Positions 40,332 to 48,289 of a stretch of DNA of 64,000 nt are shown in pieces (the stretch's first letter is position 1; each line of letters opens with the position of its first letter). This stretch comes from Isoptericola cucumis. GTDB taxonomy: Bacteria; Actinomycetota; Actinomycetes; Actinomycetales; Cellulomonadaceae. The notes beneath the pieces are model-generated. The model searched no databases and was not told the DNA's origin. It saw only the letters and a list, made by a program, of their open reading frames with translations. Made by a program: the position numbers and the translations under genes. The stretch is taken from assembly GCF_014635665.1 (NCBI RefSeq), contig NZ_BMDG01000001.1, positions 124,001 through 188,000 on the forward strand, written 5' to 3'.

Positions 40332-40835
40332 TCAGATCGCGTCCGGCTCGCCGTCGACGGCGGCGCCCTCGGCACCACGCACGACGGCCACCAGGTGGTA
40401 GACGGTGTAGAAGAGCACGAGCACGCCCGAGAGCGGCAGCGCCAGATACAGCCAGCCGACCATGAGCGGCAGGCCCGGCATCGCCTGGTTCCAGGCGAGG
40501 GCGGAGACCTGCCAGCCGCCGTAGACCAGCACGAGCGCGGCGAAGACGCCGATGACGACCTGGCAGAAGACGGCGTCCCGGCGCTGCCAGCGCTCCGGGA
40601 GCTTGCGCACCAGCGCGTCGACCGCGATGTGCCCCCGTTCGCCGAAGACGAGCGCCGCCCCGAACAGCCCCAGCCAGATGAAGACGTACTTCGCCAGCTC
40701 CTCGGACCACGTGCTCGGGTCGGACAGCACCTGCCGGGCGAAGACCTGCCACGCCACGATCACCACGAGGGCGGCGAGCAGCACGATGCACATCCACTGC
40801 AGCGCGACGTCGAGCACCTGCTTGACGCGTGTCAT
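40332..40835 (-). CDS. dctQ: TRAP transporter small permease (DctQ)
   Basis: A 167-residue TRAP small membrane subunit with the expected four membrane helices and the WSEELAKYVFIWLGLFGAAL motif between helices 1 and 2 (about residues 43-62), followed by GERGHIAVDALV. It works with DctM and DctP. The start is ATG 40835, 31 bases after the dctP stop; dctM begins ten bases after its own stop, so the three genes form one transcript. No fusion with DctM is seen, unlike in some sialic-acid TRAP systems. Confidence 0.93.
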   Translation of the reverse strand: MTRVKQVLDVALQWMCIVLLAALVVIVAWQVFARQVLSDPSTWSEELAKYVFIWLGLFGAALVFGERGHIAVDALVRKLPERWQRRDAVFCQVVIGVFAALVLVYGGWQVSALAWNQAMPGLPLMVGWLYLALPLSGVLVLFYTVYHLVAVVRGAEGAAVDGEPDAI

Positions 40836-40866
40836 GAGGTGGCTCCCCGGACGCCCGGCGCCGCCG

Positions 40867-41913
40867 TCACTCGGCGGCCGCGCGGACCGCGTCGTACAGC
40901 TCGCGCGAGGTGTCGGTGGTCAGCTTCTCGTCGACGAGCGGGGCGACGGCGTCGCGGAAGGGCTCGACGTCGGGCTCGTTGAACTCGGCGCCGGCCTCCT
41001 CGGCGGCGGCCTTGCTGTCGGCCATGATCTTCGTCGTCAGCTCGCTGGACTCCTCGAAGGCGCCCTGGAGCTCCTCGAGGAAGATCGCCTGGTCGTCGGC
41101 GGACATCGTGTCGAAGACCGCGGGGCTGGTGATCAGGAGGTCCGGGATCATGAGGTGCTTGGTGTACGAGTAGTACGGCGCGACCTCGGCGTGCTTGAGG
41201 TTGGCGTAGATCGACTCGTTGTTCTCCCCGCCCTCGATGACGCCGGACTGGATGGCCGTGTAGACCTCGCCCTGGCCCATGGGGGTGCCGGTGCCGCCCA
41301 TCAGCTCCATCATCCGGGTGTTGGTGTCGGACTCCATGACGCGGATCTTCATGCCGGCGAGGTCCGCGGGCTCGGTGATCGGCTTCTCGGAGTTGTAGAC
41401 GCTGCGCGTGCCCGCCGAGAACCCGCCCAGCACGCGGATGTTCTGGTCCTCGATCGAGGAGTACACGTCGCCGGTGATCTCGGGGTCGTTGAGCACGGCC
41501 TCCTGGTGCTCCTGCGAGTCGTACGCGAACGGCATGTTGAGCGCGACGAAGTCGGGGTTGAAGTTCTCCAGCAGGGAGCCGGCCACGAGCGCGAAGTCGA
41601 CGGTGCCGGCCTGGACCAGCTCCACGGTGTCCTTCTGCGCGCCGAGCGTCTCGTTCGGGAAGACCTCGAGCGAGTAGCGCCCGTCCGTGCGCTCGGCGAG
41701 GCGCTCGCCGAGGTGGGTCATGGCCACCGCCTCGGGCTGCTCCGCGTTCTGGTTGAAAGCCACCTTGAAGACCTTCTCGGCGTCCGCGCCGCCGGCGCCG
41801 CCGGACGCCTCGGCCTCGCCGCCGCCGGAGGGCGTGTCGAACCCGCCGCACGCCGTGAGCGTCGCCGCCACGACCGCCGCCGTCCCCGCGGCCGCCAACC
41901 TCTTGAGCCTCAT
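40867..41913 (-). CDS. dctP: TRAP transporter solute-binding lipoprotein (DctP)
   Basis: A 348-residue TRAP binding protein. The leader MRLKRLAAAGTAAVVAATLT ends at a lipobox cysteine (LTACGG, residue 22), so it is anchored to the membrane, as expected in a Gram-positive. The ligand arginine that binds a carboxylate is in GMKIRVMESDTNTRMMELMG, and PMGQGEVYTAIQSGVIEGGE is the family's most conserved stretch. Members of this branch bind uronates. ATG 41913 follows AGGAGGAG; the frame upstream to 42087 is not used. It is the first gene of the TRAP-kdu operon, with an IclR-type operator candidate about 70-90 bases upstream. Confidence 0.92.
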   Translation of the reverse strand: MRLKRLAAAGTAAVVAATLTACGGFDTPSGGGEAEASGGAGGADAEKVFKVAFNQNAEQPEAVAMTHLGERLAERTDGRYSLEVFPNETLGAQKDTVELVQAGTVDFALVAGSLLENFNPDFVALNMPFAYDSQEHQEAVLNDPEITGDVYSSIEDQNIRVLGGFSAGTRSVYNSEKPITEPADLAGMKIRVMESDTNTRMMELMGGTGTPMGQGEVYTAIQSGVIEGGENNESIYANLKHAEVAPYYSYTKHLMIPDLLITSPAVFDTMSADDQAIFLEELQGAFEESSELTTKIMADSKAAAEEAGAEFNEPDVEPFRDAVAPLVDEKLTTDTSRELYDAVRAAAE

Positions 41914-42317
41914 CGCTTCTCCTCCTGCTCGTCGTCGAGCGGGGCACCCCGTCGATGCCCCTTCGGTCCGCCTAGCGGAACCGTGTTCTGCCGTACGGAA
42001 CCATCCGGGCCCGGACGCTGTCAACCGTCTCCCCGTCCGCGCGATGGCTCCGTCGAGACACCGGGCGTCTACCGTCGGCCCATTCATCCGATGTCTCGGG
42101 GGTGGAGCACCGACGGGAGCCGGGGCCGCGACTCGGCGCGACTCCCCGGCCGGATGGTCGACCGGATCTCGGCGGGATGCTCGACCGGCGCGTCCGGACG
42201 CGTCGCGGCACCCGCACTCCCCAGAGGTCCGCTATCCTCGCCGGGACGTTGATACATCCGATCTATGTGCGGGTCGTCCCGCGCAGGCTCGGCCCGCCAC
42301 CGGAGGAACCCGCCGCC
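41914..42317. promoter_or_regulatory. 404-base divergent spacer between dctP and the MlrC gene
   Basis: No gene is seen here. On the dctP side it holds the GTTC...GAAC repeat at 41985-42001. On the MlrC side it has two direct repeats, CATCCGATGT (42085-42094) and CATCCGATCT (42255-42264), the second inside an ACAT/ATGT inverted repeat (42254-42268) of the sort bound by GntR-family regulators, and a TATCCT hexamer (42233-42238) that may be a -10. Confidence 0.45.
41985..42001. promoter_or_regulatory. IclR-type operator candidate before dctP
   Basis: GTTCTGCCGTACGGAAC has inverted GTTC/GAAC ends and, in one orientation, agrees with the eda-spacer site at 35570-35586 at 10 of 17 positions (GTTC..C....CG.AAC). 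It also shares TACGGAAC with the site at 35594-35607. This links the TRAP-kdu operon and eda-kdgK to the same or related IclR proteins. Confidence 0.45.
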
Positions 42318-43913
42318 GTGATCCCCCTCGCCTCGACCGTCTGGTCGCCCCCGCTCTCCCCCGTCGCCCCCGGCGGCCTCGACCGGCCCCGCATCGGCAT
42401 CGCGGGCATCTCGATCGAGTCGAGCACCTTCTCGCCGCACGTGAGCGGCTGGGAGGCCTTCACGCTGCGGCGCGGGGACGACCTGCGGGCGCGCTACCCG
42501 TTCCTCGCCCCCGGGACGCCGCGCGGCGACGCCGCCGCCTGGCTCCCGTTCCTGCACGGCCGGTCGCTGCCCGGCGGCGCCGTGGACCCCGACGTCTACC
42601 GGGCGATGCGCGACGAGATCGTCGAGCGCATCCGTGACGAGGTCGCCGCCCACGGCCCGCTCGACGGGTTCTACCTCGACATCCACGGCGCGATGAGCGT
42701 CGTCGGCCGCGAGGACGCCGAGGGCGACCTCGCCGGCGCGGTGCGCGACGCCCTCGGGCCCGACACCCTCGTCTCGGCATCCATGGACCTGCACGGCAAC
42801 GTCTCCGCCGCGCTGTCCCGCGCGGTCGACCTCATCACCTGCTACCGCATGGCCCCGCACGAGGACGAGGCGAACACGCGCGAGCGCGCCGTCCACCACC
42901 TGCTCGAGAGGCTGCGCGGGCCGCACGGTGCCGAGCCGGCGACGCGACGCCCGTGGCAGGCCTGGGTGCAGGTCCCGGTGCTGCTTCCCGGCGAGAAGAC
43001 GAGCACGCGCCTCGAGCCCGCCAAGGGCCTCTACGACCGGCTGCCGGCGGTCGAGGCGAAGGACGGCGTCGTCGACGCCGCGATCTGGATCGGCTACGCC
43101 TGGGCCGACGAACCGCGCTGCCAGGCCGCGGTCGTCGTCACAGGCGACGACCCGGACGTCGCCGGGGCCGAGGCGCACGCGCTGGCACGCGCGTTCTGGG
43201 CCGCCCGCGACGGCTTCGAGTTCGTCGCCCCCACCGGCACCTTCGGCGAGTGCCTCGACCTCGCGCTCGCGCGGCCGCACGACGCGCCGCGCCCGTTCGT
43301 CGTCTCCGACTCGGGCGACAACCCGACCGCGGGCGGCGCAGGCGACGTCTCCTGGTCGCTCGGCGAGCTGCTCGACGACCCGCGCTTCGCCGCGGACGAC
43401 GGCCCCACGGTGATCCACGCGTCCGTCTTCGACCCGGCGGCGGTCGCCGCCGCCGTGCGCGCGGGTGTCGGCGGGCGGGTCGACGTCGAGGCCGGCGGGC
43501 ACGTCGACGGTCGCGCCCGCGGTCCGGTGCGCCTGGCGGGCGAGGTCTTCTCGATCACGCCCGGGGACGCGGACGCCGGGACGGTCGTGGTGGTGCGCCG
43601 CGGCGGGGTGCACGCCGTCGTCACCGAGCGGCGCAAGCCCTACCACCACGTGCACGACTTCACGCGCCTGGGGCTCGACCCCCACCGCGCCGACGTCGTC
43701 GTCGTGAAGATCGGCTACCTCGAGCCGGAGCTGTACGACCTCGCCGCCGACTGGCGCCTCGCGCTCACCCCGGGCGGCGTCGACCAGGACCTGCTGCGCC
43801 TGGGCCACCACCGGATCGAGCGCCCGATGTTCCCCTTCGACCCGGACCTGGCCGACCCGGACCTGCGCCCCGTGCTGCGCCGCCGGGGCGAGCCCGAGCG
43901 CCGGCACGGCTGA
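42318..43913 (+). CDS. M81-family (MlrC/microcystinase C-like) metalloenzyme
   Basis: A 531-residue protein of the MlrC family: an N-terminal DUF1485-type metallopeptidase domain (IGIAGISIESSTFSPHVSGW; VSASMDLHGNVSAALS; CYRMAPHEDEANTRERAVHH) and a C-terminal domain (FVVSDSGDNPTAGGAGDVSW; YHHVHDFTRLGLDPHRADVV). The Asp-x-His and His-Glu motifs are probable zinc ligands. Despite the peptidase label, most such genes sit in sugar and amino-acid loci with unknown substrates. GTG 42318 has GGAGG twelve bases ahead; open frame upstream to 42102 has no homology character. It lies upstream of the fucosidase on the same strand and divergent from the TRAP operon; a role on uronate or fucose derivatives is a guess. 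Confidence 0.82.
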   Translation: MIPLASTVWSPPLSPVAPGGLDRPRIGIAGISIESSTFSPHVSGWEAFTLRRGDDLRARYPFLAPGTPRGDAAAWLPFLHGRSLPGGAVDPDVYRAMRDEIVERIRDEVAAHGPLDGFYLDIHGAMSVVGREDAEGDLAGAVRDALGPDTLVSASMDLHGNVSAALSRAVDLITCYRMAPHEDEANTRERAVHHLLERLRGPHGAEPATRRPWQAWVQVPVLLPGEKTSTRLEPAKGLYDRLPAVEAKDGVVDAAIWIGYAWADEPRCQAAVVVTGDDPDVAGAEAHALARAFWAARDGFEFVAPTGTFGECLDLALARPHDAPRPFVVSDSGDNPTAGGAGDVSWSLGELLDDPRFAADDGPTVIHASVFDPAAVAAAVRAGVGGRVDVEAGGHVDGRARGPVRLAGEVFSITPGDADAGTVVVVRRGGVHAVVTERRKPYHHVHDFTRLGLDPHRADVVVVKIGYLEPELYDLAADWRLALTPGGVDQDLLRLGHHRIERPMFPFDPDLADPDLRPVLRRRGEPERRHG

Positions 43914-43921
43914 CGCGCCGC

Positions 43922-43949
43922 GCCCTGACATGCCCTGACGCGCCCTGAC
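43922..43949 (+). repeat. Triple 10-bp repeat after the MlrC stop codon
   Basis: GCCCTGAC recurs at 43922, 43932 and 43942 with two-base joints, giving three 10-base units that start nine bases after the stop codon at 43913. Two copies of the nine-base unit GCCAGACCT follow at 43955-43972, directly before the fucosidase ribosome site. Confidence 0.85.
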
Positions 43950-43986
43950 CCACCGCCAGACCTGCCAGACCTGCAAGGAGCCGACC

Positions 43987-45375
43987 GTGCTGAACTTCGA
44001 GGAGCGCACCGGGCCCGACCTGGGCGCCGACGCCCCCGCCTACCCCGACGCCGTGGTGCCCGACTGGTACCGCGACGCCAAGCTCGGGTTCTTCGTCCAC
44101 TGGGGCCTGTACTCGGTGCCCGCGTGGGGCACCCCGCACGCGGAGGGCAGCGTGCCCGACGAGGACGCGTACGCCCGCCACCAGTACGCCGAGTGGTACG
44201 CCAACACGGTGCGCATCGAGGGCAGCCCCACGCGGCGGCGGCACGAGGAGCGGTACGGCGTGGGCACGTCGTACGAGGACCTGGCCGACCTGTGGGACGT
44301 CTCCGGCTTCGACGCCGACGCCCTCGTGGGCGAGCTCGTCGCCGCCGGCGGGCGGTACGTCGTGCCGACCACCAAGCACCACGACGGCTTCTGCCTGTGG
44401 GGCACGGAGACGACCCCCTTCAACGCCGTGGGGCGCGGCCCGGGGCGTGACCTGATCGCCGAGATCGCGCGCGCGACCCGCGACGCGGGCGCGCGGCTCG
44501 GGCTCTACTACTCGGGCGCGCTCGACTGGCACGTGAGCGAGTACCCGCCGATCGAGTCGTCGACGGACCTGTTCCGCCTGCGCCGCAACGACGACGTGTT
44601 CGCCCGGTACGCGGCGGCGCAGCTGCGCGAGCTCGTGGAGCGGTTCTCCCCCGACGTGCTGTGGAACGACATCGAGTGGCCCGACGCGGGCAAGACGGGC
44701 GCCCCGCACGGGCTGGCCGCGCTGCTGCGCGAGTACCTCGAGGCGGTGCCGGACGGCGTCGTCAACGACCGGTGGGGCGTGCCGTTCCACGGCTTCTGGA
44801 CGCGCGAGTACTCGCACGTCCCCGAGACGCTGGAGCACCCGTGGGAGGCCACGCGCGGGCTGGGCTGGTCGTTCGGGTACAACGCGGCGGAGGGGCCCGA
44901 GCACACGATCGGCGAGCGCGAGCTGATCCACCTGCTCGTCGACGTCGTGAGCAAGAACGGCAACCTGCTGCTCAACGTGGGGCCGCGCGCGGACGGGTCG
45001 ATCCCGGAGCTCCAGCGCGAGCGGCTGGCCGCCCTCGGCCGCTGGCTCGGCGCGCACGGCGACGCGATCTACGGCACGCGCCCGTGGCTGCGCAGCGGCG
45101 ACGTGCCGTGCGACCCCGTGACCGGCCGCCCCGACCCGGGGCGCAGCCCCGTGGCCTACACGAGCCGGGGCGACGAGGTGTTCGTGCACGTCCTCGAGCC
45201 GGGCCGCGGCCTGGTGGCGCTGGCGCCGGAGCTCGCGGACGCCGCCGACGTCGCCTGGCTCGACGACGGCGCACCCGCGGAGCTCGCCCGGGACGACCGT
45301 CGGCCCGCCCCCGACGTCGTCGTGCCGGGGCGGCTGCGCGACCAGCACGTCGCCGTGCTGCGCGTGCGGGCCTGA
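43987..45375 (+). CDS. GH29 alpha-L-fucosidase
   Basis: A 462-residue glycoside hydrolase family 29 enzyme that removes alpha-linked L-fucose with retention. The barrel shows WYRDAKLGFFVHWGLYSVPA (28-46), TTKHHDGFCLWGT (129-141) and the nucleophile Asp228 in LWNDIEWP; NGNLLLNVGPRADGSIPE closes the catalytic domain, with a short beta domain after it. There is no signal peptide, so it acts in the cytoplasm on imported fucosylated oligosaccharides. GTG 43987 follows AAGGAG. It may share a transcript with the MlrC gene or have its own promoter after the repeat arrays. No fucose-catabolic genes are present nearby. Confidence 0.92.
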   Translation: MLNFEERTGPDLGADAPAYPDAVVPDWYRDAKLGFFVHWGLYSVPAWGTPHAEGSVPDEDAYARHQYAEWYANTVRIEGSPTRRRHEERYGVGTSYEDLADLWDVSGFDADALVGELVAAGGRYVVPTTKHHDGFCLWGTETTPFNAVGRGPGRDLIAEIARATRDAGARLGLYYSGALDWHVSEYPPIESSTDLFRLRRNDDVFARYAAAQLRELVERFSPDVLWNDIEWPDAGKTGAPHGLAALLREYLEAVPDGVVNDRWGVPFHGFWTREYSHVPETLEHPWEATRGLGWSFGYNAAEGPEHTIGERELIHLLVDVVSKNGNLLLNVGPRADGSIPELQRERLAALGRWLGAHGDAIYGTRPWLRSGDVPCDPVTGRPDPGRSPVAYTSRGDEVFVHVLEPGRGLVALAPELADAADVAWLDDGAPAELARDDRRPAPDVVVPGRLRDQHVAVLRVRA

Positions 45376-45380
45376 GCACC

Positions 45381-45406
45381 GCCGGGCCCGCCGCGGCGGG
45401 CCCGGC
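45381..45406. terminator. Bidirectional hairpin between fucosidase and ROK regulator
   Basis: GCCGGGCCCGCC and GGCGGGCCCGGC form a perfect 12-base stem with a two-base GC turn, six bases after the fucosidase stop and 17 bases past the convergent ROK gene's stop. Confidence 0.75.
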
Positions 45407-45423
45407 GTGCCGGCCGGCGGGCG

Positions 45424-46644
45424 TCAGTCGCGCAGGAGGAATGCGCCGGGGTCGGCGAGGACGTGCTGGACGACGAGGCGGCCCGCGCCGATGACGCCGG
45501 CCTCGGGCCCCGTCGTCGCGCGCGTGATGACGAGGTTCTTCGTGACGAGCGGGTGGCAGCCCTCGTACAGCTGGGAGCGCACGCTCGCGACGAACGGCTC
45601 GAGCGTGGAGAGCGCGCCCCCGAGGAAGACGGCGTCGGGGTTCACGAAGTTCACGACGGTGCACAGCACCTCGCCGAGGTGCCGGCCCGCCTCGCGCACG
45701 AGCGTCGTCACGGCCGGCTCCGCGTCCCCGGCACGCCGGACCACGTCCGCCGTCGTGGTCACGTCGAGGCCCTGCGCCCGCAGCTGGCGCACGATCGCCG
45801 CGCCCGACGCGATCGTCTCGAGGCAGCCGAGCTTGCCGCAGGAGCACGGGATCTCGCCCGCCGCGCTCACCCGGGAGTGCGTGATGTCGCCCGCCGCGCC
45901 GGTGGCGCCCCGGTGCAGCCGGCCCGAGGCGATGAGCCCGCTGCCGATGCCGGAGCCCGCCTTGACGGTGACGGAGTGCTCGACCCGGCGCGGGTAGGAG
46001 AAGTGCTCGCCCAGCGCCATGAGGTTGACGTCGTTGTCCACGAGCACGGGCACCCCGGCGCGCTCCGCGAGCCAGTCGCGCACCGCGAAGCCGTTCCAGC
46101 CGGGCATCCGCGCGGGCGACTCGACCCGGCCGGTCACGACGTCCACCGGGCCGGGGAGGCCGATCGCGATGCCGCGCAGCGCGGACCGGGCGCCGGGCGC
46201 CGCGTCCGACGAGGCGGCGGACGAGGCGGCGGACGGGGCGGCCAGGTCCGCCCCCTCCTCGAGGATCGCCGCCAGTGCGGCCTCGGGCCCGTCGGCGACC
46301 TCGATCGGCACCTCGCGCACGGCCCCGAGACGGCCGGTGAGGTCCATGACGGCCAGGCGCGCGTGCGTCCCCCCGAGGTCGGCGGCGAGGACGTGGCCGC
46401 CGTCGGGCCGCAGGCGCAGCAGCCGGGGACGCCGTCCGCCGCGGGACTCTCCGGCGCCGCCCTCGTCGAGGACCCCGGCGTCGATGAGCTCGGTGACGCG
46501 GCCGGAGACGGTGGAGGGCGCGACGCCGAGCTCGCGCGCGAGGTCGGCGCGCGAGCTCGCGACGCCCGCGGAGACGAGCGCGACGATGCGTGACGTCACG
46601 GGCGCCTCGGCGGCGGGCTCGGCGGGTGCAGGGTCGAGGGCCAT
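45424..46644 (-). CDS. ROK-family transcriptional regulator
   Basis: A 406-residue ROK repressor (NagC/XylR type). A winged helix-turn-helix at about residues 18-75 (SSRADLARELGVAPSTVSGR) precedes the sugar-kinase-like ROK fold (LAADLGGTHARLAVMDLTGR), the active-site loop VLVDNDVNLMALGEH and the full zinc motif CSCGKLGCLE. A low-complexity alanine/serine insert (about 137-150) breaks the fold. The start is ATG 46644 after GGAAC; the frame from 46668 is a small extension. It is divergent from the sugar ABC operon at 47008 across a spacer with repeated CGAAC(A/G)AAG sites and probably represses it. Confidence 0.9.
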   Translation of the reverse strand: MALDPAPAEPAAEAPVTSRIVALVSAGVASSRADLARELGVAPSTVSGRVTELIDAGVLDEGGAGESRGGRRPRLLRLRPDGGHVLAADLGGTHARLAVMDLTGRLGAVREVPIEVADGPEAALAAILEEGADLAAPSAASSAASSDAAPGARSALRGIAIGLPGPVDVVTGRVESPARMPGWNGFAVRDWLAERAGVPVLVDNDVNLMALGEHFSYPRRVEHSVTVKAGSGIGSGLIASGRLHRGATGAAGDITHSRVSAAGEIPCSCGKLGCLETIASGAAIVRQLRAQGLDVTTTADVVRRAGDAEPAVTTLVREAGRHLGEVLCTVVNFVNPDAVFLGGALSTLEPFVASVRSQLYEGCHPLVTKNLVITRATTGPEAGVIGAGRLVVQHVLADPGAFLLRD

Positions 46645-47007
46645 CGAGGTTCCTTCGCGGTCGAACAAAGTAAGCGAGCCCCATCCTGGCGCAGGAGCGC
46701 GAGGAGGACCAGCCGACGTCCAGATCGGCCGGCCGTTGCACTCACCCTACCGAACGAAGTACTCAAACTTTGATTCTTGTGATGTGATAGCGCACGTTCG
46801 GTCGAACGAAGAAGTGGATCCTCGGCCGACGCGCCGCGGCCCGCCGTGGCGACAGACGGATCTCGACGAGGAGAGGACCCCGTGACGACACCCCGGCGCA
46901 CCACCGACGACGGCCGACCCCCGGCAGCATCCGGCTCACGCATCCCGGGCGCGCGGCACCGACGCCCCGCCCCCGACACGCACAGCACCCACCAGAGAGG
47001 AACATCC
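46645..47007. promoter_or_regulatory. 363-base divergent spacer with ROK operator candidates
   Basis: There is no gene in this spacer, although frames run into it. It contains three direct repeats of CGAAC(A/G)AAG(T/A)A at 46662, 46751 and 46803; the palindrome TCAAACTTTGA at 46763-46773; and the inverted repeat GTTCG-GT-CGAAC at 46796-46807 overlapping the third direct repeat. The AT-rich core around 46760-46790 is likely the divergent promoter, though no confident -35/-10 pair can be set. The first repeat is close to the ROK start codon, fitting autoregulation. Confidence 0.55.
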
Positions 47008-48264
47008 ATGCGCATGCGCACCCCCCTCCTCGCCTCCACCGCGGCCCTCGCGATGCTCGGCCTCGCGGCGTGCGGCTCCGGCTCCGGCTCCGGCGGCTCC
47101 GACGACGGGGCGATCGTCTGGGACATGTGGTCGGGCAGCCAGGCCGACACGGACGCGCTCAACGAGACGCTCGAGATCGTCAAGAAGGAGAACCCGGACG
47201 TCGACGTCCGCCTCCAGACCGCCCCGTGGAACGACTACTTCACGAAGCTGACGACCAACATGTCGTCGGGCAACCTGGCGTGCCTCACGTCCATGAACGG
47301 CCAGCGGCTGTCGACCTACGCCGACGCGTTCGAGCCCCTGACCGACGCCGACCTGAAGACCGCCGGCATCAGCCGCGACGACTTCGCCCCCGGCGCGCTC
47401 GACATCATGACCTACGACGACCAGCTCCTCGGCCTGCCGTTCGACGTCTCGACGATGCTCGTCTACTACAACAAGGACCTGATCGACGCGGCCGGCGCCC
47501 CGGAGCCGAAGATCGGCTGGTCGTTCGACGACTTCGAGGCCACGGCCCAGGGCGCGACCACGGACGCCACCAAGGGCTTCGCCGTCGGGCTCGGCGAGTT
47601 CCAGTGGATGGCGCTGCCGATCGCGATGTCCGGCCAGCAGCCGGTCGGCGAGGACGGCACGCTCGCGCTCACCGACCCGGCGTTCGCCGACGCCGCCACC
47701 TGGTACTCCGGCCTCGTGACCGACCAGGAGGTCGCGCTGCCCGCGGCGTCCGCCTCGGACACCGGCTGGGGCGAGAACCAGTACTCGGGCGGCAACGCCG
47801 CGATGGCCGTCGACGGCACCTGGAACGCCGTGTCCTACCTCGGCAACGACGCCGGCTTCGACGCCGGGATGGTCGACCTGCCGACCGGCGAGGCGGGCTC
47901 CACCAGCCTCGTGCTCGGCTCCGGCTACGGCATCGCCAAGGGCTGCGAGAACAAGGAGGCGGCCCTGAAGGTGCTCGGCTCCCTCGTGGGCAAGGACGCC
48001 CAGGACGCGATGGCGACGTCGGGCCGCAGCTACCCGGCCCGCGCCGAGTCGCAGCCCCTGTACTTCTCCTCGCTGGACAAGTCCGTGCGCGGCGAGGTCG
48101 AGGCCGCGTTCGACGCCGCGTTCGCCGACGTGGAGGCCCAGCGCTCCACGAAGGACTGGGACAAGGTGAACACCGCCCTGCAGCCCGACCTCGTCAGCGT
48201 CTACAACGGCCAGGCCACGATGACGGACGTCCTCGGGCAGACCCAGCAGCAGTTCGGCGAGTGA
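47008..48264 (+). CDS. Sugar-binding lipoprotein (SBP family 1)
   Basis: A 418-residue MalE-like solute-binding protein. The signal MRMRTPLLASTAALAMLGLA leads to the lipobox LAAC (Cys22) and a serine/glycine linker. The body starts IVWDMWSGSQADTDALNETL and has PFDVSTMLVYYNKDLIDAAG and NAAMAVDGTWNAVSYLGNDA, typical of oligosaccharide binders. ATG 47008 has AGAGAGG ahead. It starts an operon with two permeases, a ROK kinase and a HAD phosphatase, all tightly spaced. The sugar is unknown; the ROK regulator and kinase suggest a hexose or aminosugar oligosaccharide, perhaps linked to the fucosidase next door. Confidence 0.91.
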   Translation: MRMRTPLLASTAALAMLGLAACGSGSGSGGSDDGAIVWDMWSGSQADTDALNETLEIVKKENPDVDVRLQTAPWNDYFTKLTTNMSSGNLACLTSMNGQRLSTYADAFEPLTDADLKTAGISRDDFAPGALDIMTYDDQLLGLPFDVSTMLVYYNKDLIDAAGAPEPKIGWSFDDFEATAQGATTDATKGFAVGLGEFQWMALPIAMSGQQPVGEDGTLALTDPAFADAATWYSGLVTDQEVALPAASASDTGWGENQYSGGNAAMAVDGTWNAVSYLGNDAGFDAGMVDLPTGEAGSTSLVLGSGYGIAKGCENKEAALKVLGSLVGKDAQDAMATSGRSYPARAESQPLYFSSLDKSVRGEVEAAFDAAFADVEAQRSTKDWDKVNTALQPDLVSVYNGQATMTDVLGQTQQQFGE

Positions 48265-48289
48265 GCCGACGGAGAAGGACGTCCCACCG

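Noticed and set aside
36479-40465. A 1328-codon plus-strand frame opposite kduD, iclR, kduI and the TRAP genes
   Set aside because: It is antisense to six well-recognised genes and consists of Arg/His/Asp/Val-rich noise.
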